From Oscarella lobularis (lineage: Eukaryota; Porifera; Homoscleromorpha; Homosclerophorida; Oscarellidae): 64,000 nucleotides of DNA. The translations under genes were made by a program, and so were the position numbers. Of the stretch, positions 12,301-27,202 are shown in pieces. The DNA lies in the NCBI RefSeq assembly GCF_947507565.1, contig NC_089176.1:2728001-2792000 (forward strand), in the 5' to 3' direction. Within the stretch, counting starts at the first letter, position 1, and every line of letters starts with the position of its first letter. The notes beneath the pieces are model-generated. The model had not been told where the DNA came from and ran no database searches. It saw only the letters and a list, made by a program, of their open reading frames with translations.

Positions 12301-14433
12301 AAATATTCGTGCGGTCATCCCATGCTTCTCGATCATTTCGTCGAGCTCGTCAATTCCCACGTGACGTCGGCGATGAAACTCGTTCGAAAAATCGCCATGA
12401 TGAGAAAGAAAAATTCGGTTTGGCTCGCGCTCGAGCAGTTTCTCACGAAGCCCGTAGCGCAGCGAGATCGAGTCGATTATTTGTTTTGGGATTGCTTGCA
12501 GCGCGCTCTAGGCGGCGACGACGACGACGAGAGAATTGCCATAGCAACGGGTCTTTCCGTCTTTCCGGGCGACTTTAGCGCGAACGCTGTCAAGGCGGTT
12601 CTCAGCGACGAGAGAATAGTCAGTTTTATGGCTGATCAAAGTCTTCTGCAGCGACTGGGCAATGACCGATTCCAACTGAATCCCCTACTCAAATCGTATC
12701 TTAGTCACTTGGCAAAGACTCGATATACTGACCACTATCACGAAACGAAAATTGGCTATTATATGCACTACATCAAGAGGTTGAAGCAATTGAGTGGTCA
12801 GTTTTTCGAATGCGCTGAACAAGCGCTGAACAAATATGACATTGATGAACACAACTACAAGAGCGTGTTCGTCTGCTCGCCCGTACCAGGTGTCTTACAC
12901 GAGTCCTATATGGACGCCATACTTCGTCTGAAATACTTTCTGAAATTTCGACTCACCTACGACGAATTAATTACCTTGTATAAGAAGTGCATTGATCTGG
13001 CCTTCGGAAGAAAGCAGGCGACCGTGAAAGCTCAACTTCACATTCTATTGGCCGATGCCTACGTTCGTGTAGGACGCGCCGACGACGCAATCGAAGAATT
13101 GGACGAGCCGAAAAGGGTCTTCAAGGATAGTGCGGAGGACGCGCATACACTCGCCTTGGCGTCGTGCTACGCCACACTGGGAAACGCTCATCGATCCAAG
13201 GGCAATCTCGTCGTTGCGCTCGTGAATCTTCAGAAGGCGAAAGAACTTCACGATCAAAATCCGCAGTTGGATAACGAGTGTCGCGTGTCTGTACTGCAGG
13301 CATTGGGCGCCACGTACGCGCATTTGAAATTTCGTGTGGAGGCGTTGGACTACTACGAAAAGGCTCGACTCATCTGTAAACTACGTCTAGGGCAGCGCAG
13401 TCAAGACGATTCGAACTTTCGTCGATCAAACCTACAGAGCCTCGTTCACGGAATTCACCCGTACGCGGTTGAAATAGAGATGAGCATCGCCGAATTGAAG
13501 GGTCTGTCTGGACAGTACGAATCCGCTATGAATCACTTGAATGAAGTCAAACGGATGCAGGAGAGACTCAAGGTGGAAATCGTCGCGCCGTTTTTGGTGA
13601 GCTACACAGAGGGAGTCTTATTGTACTTGACCGGTGAAAAGGAAGCGGGTGTTCGTCACATGGAGAAGGCGCTGGCCGTCTCGTCCGGTTTCATACGTTT
13701 TTTTATTGGTTTCACTTTGGGAAAGCTGCATTACAACCAAAGGCAATTCGTCCCCGCACTCGAGAAGTTTGAGATAGCAACGGATGTGGCAGACGCGCTT
13801 AACTGTACCGACGGTGTCTACGTCGAATTGCTGGCGTACCGTCGCATCGCGGCGAGAGTCGCTGGGATGGAGGATAAAGCGTCTCGTTTTGAGGAGCGTC
13901 TGCGAAGCGTACGTTTTAGCCCGACAGTTTCGGAACAGATGTTGTCTCCAGTATTGAACGTCGGCGCTGGATCAGGTGTAGTCCCTAAAGCGAACGAGGT
14001 CTCTCTGTTTTACAATGAATTCTGCTGTCGCTATCGGTGTCTAGTAAGAGCCTGCTACTACTCGGCCAAGTCTCCTGATTTAGGAAGGTGTCGGTTTCCG
14101 TTGTCCGTTACGCTGGATCAGACGGCGACGGTCTCGAGCGTCGATTTGCCGACGCCGTCGGCGGAACCAACAACTGATTTTACGAAGAGTATAAACTGGA
14201 CGAGTTTTTCTCAGAGTCGTATAGCTGAAGCTAGTGACGACGACGACGACGACGACGACTTCCCGAAAACCGATCACGACGACGACGACTTCCGGAAAAC
14301 CGATCACGACGACTTCCGGAAAACCGATCGTTTTAGACGATGGTCTGTGTCTGTGCCTGTTGATCACATCTCTTTTAGTATAGATTCTGCTCCTGAGAAT
14401 AGAATTTCTCGCCCGAGAAGTTCAACGAAATAA
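6304..14433 (+). CDS. Giant CARD / Roc-COR / TIR / NB-ARC / TPR signalling protein, 14 exons, about 2,471 residues
   Basis: Exons: 6304-6646, 6701-7402, 7450-8720, 8772-8879, 8935-8997, 9080-9169, 9221-9286, 9339-9471, 9526-9920, 9970-10103, 10159-10243, 10306-10437, 10487-11600, 11654-14433. All junctions are GT-AG and the phases close exactly over 7,416 bases. Domains in order: CARD (~28-105); a novel module, apparently twice, with a coiled coil (~115-800); Roc GTPase with P-loop GNKGVGKT (906-913), G3-like DFSGH and G4-like GSRGD; COR (~1060-1390, FLDEMGEI and LNPSWL); TIR (~1398-1540, DVYICHGR, FYGYDKES, RLEFDSLL); NB-ARC with Walker A GLPGIGKS (1608-1615), Walker B LILDGCD (~1680), ILVTSR and CGHPMLL; at least six TPRs (~1980-2300); and an Asp-rich repeat tail (~2407-2440). 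Known families suggest an intracellular sensor that oligomerises through two NTPase switches and signals through CARD and/or TIR; the ligand is unknown. The first half is AT-rich and intron-dense, the TIR/NB-ARC half GC-rich and nearly intronless. It could prove to be two transcripts, but no stop, poly(A) site or start interrupts it. Confidence 0.75.
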
Positions 14434-14696
14434 GTATAAGCTAGAGGAGGATTTACCATGAGAAGACGGAGCAACTGATTTATTCAGTCAAACTCATAGA
14501 TGTATGTGGTGCCGATCACCTTCAAAATTGTGTTGAAGTTACAAAAATGAATGACAAAAATTCAAGCTTGACACAGCGCTGTTCGGGAAAGAGGTACATA
14601 CACAGACATTGTTTTTCACCAGAGTCGCATAAAGAAATCTTTTCTGTATTTCACTTGTCGGTGACGCCACTTGTTGTGCAAAAAGTCGATTCATAA
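14434..14696. other. Intergenic spacer, 3' flank of the giant gene
   Basis: AT-rich spacer with no gene visible. It leads directly into copy 3 of the leader cassette. Confidence 0.5.
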
Positions 14697-14815
14697 TCTG
14701 GGTCGGGTGGGAGGCTCTGCGCCTAGCACGCTTCTCGCTTGCCTTTCTCCTCGTTTTCTTTCGCTCTCTTCTCGGAAACGAAAATTGGCAGCATTAACAC
14801 GAAGCGTTTTGATGG
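14697..14815 (+). promoter_or_regulatory. Shared leader/promoter cassette, copy 3 (upstream of the CARD/ankyrin/Death pseudogene)
   Basis: GGGTCGG..GCCTAGCACGCTTCTCGCTTGC, the pyrimidine block, and CTCGGAAACGAAAATTGGCA with GCATTAACACGAAGCGTTTT match copies 1 and 4 closely. It is followed at 14,816 by the same ~30 bases that precede the CARD gene at 5161. Confidence 0.5.
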
Positions 14816-14842
14816 ATAGGTCTACGCCCCACTTGGATCAGA

Positions 14843-16766
14843 ATGAGTACCTTTCCGGCCGAGCGAATTGTTCCTGTTTATGATAAAGCGGTAGTCGCTC
14901 TTAGTAAGCTTCTTATTGGAGGAAGTTTTGTCGACCGGCTCGTGGCAAAGAGCCTGCTTCTTAGTGAATCTGGATAACGTCCGCCGTGAAATCGCAGACA
15001 AGAAGGCCTAATGAAGCCGCTAGGCAGATCCTGAACATACTAAGAAATTCGACAGATATTTCAGCGTTTTTGAACGTTCTGAAGCAATTTAGCGGCGGGC
15101 ATGAGCTGTTGAAATCTCACCGTTGCCAGCAGCTGAGTTGGCGCCATTTGAGAAGGGAGGTGAGATCGAAGAAAGCCCAACGCGTGGCTAATTTGTAGAT
15201 GTACGTTTTCAGTCATGCTCGTTTCTCCGTCAACAAAGAGAGCCTCAGAATCGACAGCGCTGGGGGTAGCGCCGAATTCGTCAGAAGATGTAGTTGGTCA
15301 AAACCTTCTAGGTATTACTGGTGAATTTCTGCCTGCTGAAGTGGCACTAACGCCATTTGCGACCAAATACGTTTCGGTTTTTATTGATAATAACGAGAAG
15401 CTGAAGGAAACGTACGAACAACAAAAAGGGACATTAGTAGAGTGGGTACGTTTCATAGTAAAGCAGACTCAGGAACAACATGTCAACATCATTGAAGTGT
15501 GCGGAAAAACCTAAGACCACAAGTGTTTTTGTGGAGAAGTTCTGCTCTATATTTCTGCGTTTGCCTAAGACAACATTTGAGTCATTTAGGACAGTAAAAG
15601 AAAACTTTTATTATAATATTACTCGTTTGATGAATGTGACACGTGATCAGATTGCCATCACTGAAGGATGTAACGTGAAGTTCACAATGACGATTGCGTC
15701 TTTTTTGGTCAAGTGGCTGTTGCTGAATATCTTATTGATCACTGTTGTGTCAATGTCAATGAACAAGATAAAGTAAAAGGCAACTGAATTAAACCTAATT
15801 ACATCATTTGGGATGCAGAGTGGCTGGACCTCGCTAATGTTTGCTTCTCAAGAAGGTCGTCTTTCCACTGTGCAACTACTCGTTTCCAAAAAATGCAATA
15901 TTAATCAGGAATAAGGTTCCGTGTGTAATAGGTTACGGTAACAAACACTTGCTCGCAACATTTTTGTAGACTGGCATCACAGCATTCTATGCCACTTCTA
16001 TTAACGCTCAAACGGGTGTTGCTGAATATTTTATTTAACATTGCGGTGTTGATGTCAATGAGCAAAACAATGTATTTAACAATTGAAAAAAAGAGATTAA
16101 ATTTGGGAAGCATTTGGGTGTAGGGTGGCTGGACGACTCTCATGAGGGCTTGTCAAGAAAGTCATCTTCCATTTGTACAACTGCTAGTTTCTAGAAAAAT
16201 GTGATATCAATGTCAAAAATAAGGTTTTGCAATTAAATACTGTACAACGTATTCCACCAATTCAAACATTTGTTATTGTATCTGGCAATCTTTTTAGGCT
16301 GTAGCAGCGAAAGAAGCTTTTTCTAAGGTAGTCAATAGTTTAGAGCACAAAGAGGATGTAAAAAGAAAACCTCAGCACGTCATAGGTATAGTAGTACTTA
16401 TTATTTTTAATGCTGCTAATGTATATCTATATCTGTTAGACGAATCAAGACCGCTGCCTCTGGAAGACCAAGTGGTTGATGAGAGGCACATCGATTCTCA
16501 AAAGGAAGTCATTGACGACATGGAGGATTTGCAAGATTTCACACAGTATATTCTTAGCTGGTATTCGATTGAAGAAGAGAAATTTCTGAACAATTACAGT
16601 ACGATGGTCAAACGATAGCTATGAAGTTCTTTAGCTCAGCAAAAGAATGGACAGACGCAGGAGGAACCGATGCAACTGTGGGAAAGCTTCTAGAAGCATT
16701 GGATAAAGTCAACAAGAAAGGCTTGACTTCTAAGGTGCTATCTCAACTAAATAAATTAAATAATTA
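14843..16766 (+). pseudogene. Decayed CARD / module / ankyrin / Death-domain gene
   Basis: In order: CARD exon (14,843-15,165) with a frameshift near 14,960 and an internal deletion; exon-2 module (15,213-15,720; SESTALGVAP, VSVFIDNNEKLKETY, TTSVFVEKFC) with another frameshift near 15,500; ankyrin repeats (~15,700-16,220; GWTSLMFASQEGRLSTVQLL) interrupted by stops; and a Death-domain exon (16,440-16,766; VVDERHIDSQKEVIDDME, then MKFFSSAKEWTDAGGTDATV) split by a frameshift near 16,590. Every part has a better-preserved relative at 5161 or 6304. It shows that the ancestral family carried ankyrin repeats between the CARD module and the Death domain. Confidence 0.75.
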
Positions 16767-16969
16767 ATTAATGATAATAATAATAAAAATAATGGTGATC
16801 GTAGCGTAATAATTTAACGAAATGTTAATTAATTAATTAATTAATTAATGACAATTTGGGGTGTATATACCGGTACAATAAAAGGTTGTAAATAATATTT
16901 GAAAACTGTTACCCAAATGGCGCATCTGATATTTCCTTTCACGAGAAAATTAATTATTTGTTCTAATCG
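16767..16969. other. AT-rich spacer with TTAATTAA runs
   Basis: Contains several TTAATTAA/AATAATAA simple-sequence runs (for example 16,823-16,847). No gene seen. It ends at the left edge of the USP7 duplication (~16,940). Confidence 0.6.
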
Positions 16970-17087
16970 TTATCCGGGTCGGGGGCTCGACGCCTAGCAC
17001 GCTACTCGCTTGCCTTTCTCCTCGTTTTCCTTCGTTCTCTTCTCGGAAACGAAAATTGGCAGCATTAACACGAAGCGTTTTGGTGTC
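16970..17087 (+). promoter_or_regulatory. Shared leader/promoter cassette, copy 4 (upstream of USP7)
   Basis: Nearly identical to copy 1 over its whole length. It lies about 30 bases before the USP7 start codon at 17,118, so it is core promoter plus 5' UTR or a 5' UTR alone. Confidence 0.5.
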
Positions 17088-17117
17088 AAAATCAGAAGCT
17101 GGCAGCAGAAAGAATCA

Positions 17118-23302
<6,185 letters not shown>

Positions 23303-23376
23303 ATGAAGCGGCGAGCGGAGCTGCTCAGCATGCAGTACAGTACGTTGCCCGACAGTGTGAGACAATGACAGCAGTC

Positions 23377-23382
23377 TTTATT
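23377..23382 (-). terminator. Probable poly(A) signal of ATP5PD
   Basis: TTTATT on the plus strand is AATAAA on the minus strand, about 90 bases beyond the ATP5PD stop codon. Confidence 0.4.
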
Positions 23383-23469
23383 GTGAAGGAAATTGAGTGA
23401 CGACAAACTTAGAGATATATGAAACAGATGGAGCAAGAGTACATGCAAACAAAGGCTAAGTCCCCTTCT

Positions 23470-24221
23470 CTACCACTGCTGGCTTTTGACGTGCTCATCG
23501 ATTTCTTTTCGCAACTCCGGCTTGTCTTGCAGATACTCGTCCGCCTACGAAAAAAATATGAGGCGATTAATCAAATATTTGAGATGCGTCACGTGATGAC
23601 CCTACCGTCATATCTTCGAATGACTTTTGCGCTTTTATTTCGTGGAGCTAAACGCGCAGCGAAGGTTAGCGGGGAAGATGTGTTTGATACTTCACTTCTA
23701 CCTCCTTTTGCAGTTGTATCACGTTCTGCTTCGCCTGATTGATCGTCTCCTGCGCTTCGGTTTCCTAAGTAGCAAAATGTCGATTTTTCGAGCAAATGCT
23801 TTGGTTTCGTACCGCTTCCTTCTCTGCCTGGGCGATTTTCGACGATTCCTTGTCGGCGGGATACGGTACGGACAAGGCGGCGAACTGTAGACGCGCGCGA
23901 GAGAGGAAATTACGCTCGCGGCTCGTAAGAACGCTTGCGAAGCTTACTTACCTCTTTCTCGAATTTCTCTACCAAGGTCTTATCTTGGATTCTTTCTTTA
24001 TAGTACGCCCAGTCGACGCGATTGCGCTCCTCTGGAAAGCCCGAGAGACTGCAGAGTCAGAGAGAACGTTCAGGGAAGATTTGCGTTCGATTGCGGCGGT
24101 CTTACGCTGCCTGTAGGGTCTCGTGCTTTGCTCTGAAGGCAGCTAGCGCTGCCTTTTCGCTCGCTGGGACACGAGAGGCGATCCTAATCCAGTCAACAGC
24201 CGCTCGTCCTACTCGACTCAT
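23470..24221 (-). CDS. ATP5PD: Mitochondrial ATP synthase subunit d, five exons
   Basis: On the minus strand, exons at about 24,221-24,106, 24,048-23,953, 23,884-23,813, 23,764-23,702 and 23,544-23,470 give about 140 residues. The start MSRVGRAAVDWIRIASRVPA and the second exon FPEERNRVDWAYYKERI (animal consensus ...AIDWAYYKANV) identify subunit d of the F1Fo peripheral stalk, which holds the catalytic head against rotation at the inner mitochondrial membrane. FAALSVPYPADK and an AEKEAETEAQETI helix follow; the C-terminal exon ends in HVKSQQW. It is slightly shorter than the mammalian protein (about 160). The gene is head-to-head with PDPK1 (250 bases between start codons) and tail-to-tail with USP7. 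Confidence 0.88.
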
Positions 24222-24470
24222 CGTTGTTAGTGGTGAGCATGCGCGCAGCAAGCCAGCAACTGCAGGAGGATTATCAAACGGGAACATCTAAGCGACTTTT
24301 CGTACCATCGAAGTACGAAAACAATATCAAAGGTTTCCAGTTTGCGTTTCACGTTCTTATGCATTTGTTTGTGCGAGGTTTTACGCTAGTTTTTAGCACG
24401 CTTAGCGCACGGGCGTCGTTTCCGAGCACCCGGATACCAAACTTTGGTTCTCCGGCGAAGAAACAGAGGA
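24222..24470. promoter_or_regulatory. Bidirectional promoter region between ATP5PD and PDPK1
   Basis: The 249 bases between two divergent start codons must contain both promoters and both 5' UTRs. I see no TATA box. Confidence 0.4.
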
Positions 24471-26934
24471 TGTCCGTCTCGTCCAACAAGGCGGGCAGCG
24501 AATCTGAGGACAAGGTACAATATCGGCGACGTTCGAGCGCGGCAGCTTTCGTTTGGGATAGAGCAAAGCCGTTTTCAGGAAGCGTCCGAGGGAGGAGCGA
24601 CGTCGCGCAAATCGACGTCAGGTCCTAGTGGCAGAAAGCCGCAGAGTTCCGACTTCGAATTCGGAAAAATTCTCGGCGAAGGCTCCTATTCGACGGTAGG
24701 CGAAAAAAAATCCCTTTTCCTCCCACAACCGTAACCGAAACCGTAACAAGGTCGTCTACGCGAAAGACAAGAAAACGGGGAAGGAATACGCCAGTGAGTG
24801 ATTCGTCGCCTCTCACCACTCGTCTATCTATCGTCTCGTCTCGTCTGGTTTTTATCAGTAAAGATCCTTGAGAAAAAGCACATTATGAAGGAGAAAAAGG
24901 TCAAGTACGTCAGTCGGGAAAAGGAAGTGCTCAGCAAACTCGATCATCCTTTTTTCGTTCGACTCTATTTCACGTTTCAAGACGCCGAACGGCTCTGTAT
25001 GCGGTTTCTAGATAGGGGGCACACTTCTGTGTCCGTTGTCACCTAGAGTTTATCTATATCCGCTTTGACTTTTTATAGATTTTGGGTTGAGTTTTGCTAA
25101 GAGAGGCGAGATATTGCCTTACATTCAAAGAGTAGGCTATTCAAGTTTGAGTTTATTTATTTAATTGCTTTCTTGTTTAGGTGGGCTGTTTCGACGTCAA
25201 TTGCACGCAGTTTTATACGGCAGAGATAGTACTGGCTTTGGAATATATGCACGGCTTGGGTATTATTCACCGGTGAGCGTTGTTAGAAGTCGAACTGCCT
25301 TTGTAGTTGATCAACTATAGGGATTTGAAACCGGAGAATGTTCTTCTTGACGAAAACATGCACATTCAGGTGACCGACTTTGGCACGGCTAAAATTCTAG
25401 ACTCAGGTGAAAGCGACGGTGCATCAGAGGGCGAGAGTGAGATCAATCTTTATGTGAGACGACTCTAAATAACCGTCTTGCTGCAGATCGAGCCAATTCG
25501 TTTGTCGGAACGGCGGAGTACGTGTCGCCTGAACTTCTGACCGACAAAGCAGCACAGAAGAGGTACTGTAGAAAGGAGCGAATCATTATCGAGAGTCTTT
25601 ATTATATGACTTTGTTTCTCTTAGTTCTGATCTCTGGGCTTTGGGATGCATTCTTTATCAGCTGCTTGCTGGACTGCCTCCCTTTCACGCCGCGTACGTC
25701 AAACGAGCGCACGTTCTCGTTCTTGAGAGAGCGTAACGTCTCGTTTCTTTTTTTGCAGTAATGAGTACCAGTGCTTTCAGAAAATAACCAAACTAGATTT
25801 TATTATACCCGAAGGATTTCCGGAGGACGGCGCCGACTTGGTGCGAAAAATTCTCGTACGACCGATCAGTCAATTGTGTGTTGTGCATTCGTTACGCTGC
25901 ACGCGCAGGTTATCGATCCTACCAAGCGTTTCGGATGCGAAGAGTGCGGCGGCTATCCGGCGCTGAAGGCTCACAGTTTCTACAAGGGCAAGCAGACGTT
26001 TGGGGCGGCGGAGATTTTCCGTGGAACCTTTGCTCTCATAGGAATCAAGTGGGAGACTTTGCACAAGCAGACGCCGCCGAGCATTATGCCTTATCTGCCG
26101 TCGACGTCGAAAGACGGCGAGTCGCTTCACAGCGACTTTCGGGTGAGACGGGAAGTGAGTGTAAAATGACGCTCGCGTCGAAGGGTCGCGTGTTTTTCTT
26201 TACAAGCCTCGGTTTGAAAGCACTGCTGACGATTTTGACGATCATTTGCTTCAAGCCTGGGGCCTGAAGCCAATGGATCCGTCAAAACAGGGGGATAACA
26301 TCGAACGGGAGAAACTGCTTGCAAAGCAGGCCAGAGAGTCGCCCTGGTAAGTATTGGCCTAGCCCGTCCACAACGCGAATGCTGAGTGCTTTGTTTGCAA
26401 GGCATCGATTCACTAACAATGAGCTGATTGTTAAGACGGGTTTAGTTGACAAAAGAAAGGTACATATTCACTCATATAGCTATGCTGGGCACGTTTGCGT
26501 GCGTGCACGTACCGTAGAAGTACTGTGGGCGTAAAGATAATACTTCTAGTTATCTGTAACTGCACGTTTGTTCTCTGTTCCAGGGTCTTTTTGCGCGGAG
26601 GCGTCAATTGATTTTGACTGACGCTCCTCATTTGTATTATGTTGACCCTGTGGCAATGGAACTGAAAGGCGAAATACCTTGGTACGCCTGTAATTGGTCT
26701 ACTAAGTCATTGACTTCGAGCTGTTTTCTCTATCAGGTCATCCTCTTTGAGGACCGAAATGAAAAATTTTAAAATCTTTTTTGTTCATACGGTAAAGATT
26801 GTGAATGTTTTATAAAGAACGCTTTTGAGCCCGGTTTTGCATAGCCAAATAGAACGTACTATCTCGAAGCAGAAGGCCAAGCGCAGGATTGGTGCAAAGC
26901 AATTGATGAGCGTCTAAGTAAGAAGGGCAAATAG
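24471..26934 (+). CDS. PDPK1: 3-phosphoinositide-dependent protein kinase 1
   Basis: PDPK1 phosphorylates the activation loops of AKT, S6K, SGK and PKC (AGC kinases) downstream of PI3K. A short Ser-rich N-terminus (24,471-24,514, then 24,580 on) leads to the kinase domain. Visible motifs are the Gly-rich loop [12 protein letters not shown], the VAIK-type lysine in [28 protein letters not shown], catalytic [19 protein letters not shown], the activation segment [16 protein letters not shown] and [20 protein letters not shown]. The C-terminal PH domain is clear ([56 protein letters not shown]). One intron (25,988-26,041) has a GC donor; it is 54 bases and stop-free, so its retention would insert 18 residues. 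The start is the first ATG in frame with the kinase exon. Confidence 0.92.
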
Positions 26935-27202
26935 TGTGCCCCGGTGGAAGGGAAAAAGAGGCAGAGATTCAATTTTTTGCGCGTTTTAATCTTTTAGGCA
27001 TAGGCCTTGAAAACTGATATTAATTGCTTATTCTGTTGTATTGTTTTAGTCTTCCTCTCAAAAATAACGGTTCTTTTTTTTTGGAGATTCGGAGTGACCG
27101 CTACTGGTGTTACACCAATCGTAAGTGTACATGCACTACGTTTTCATTTTTGAAGTAGAGTAGACATGCTTCCGGTTCCTCGTGGCGCGTGCTTTAGGAG
27201 CG

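Noticed and set aside
14080..14367. Minus-strand frame with Val-rich repeats
   Set aside because: Antisense of the Asp-repeat tail of the giant gene.
14697..17087. Shared leader considered as a spliced-leader (trans-splicing) acceptor
   Set aside because: Copies are in the DNA directly before each gene and include upstream sequence without a common AG acceptor, which fits promoter duplication better.
23419..24116. Plus-strand open frames between USP7 and PDPK1
   Set aside because: The minus strand encodes ATP5PD with matching splice sites across the whole stretch.
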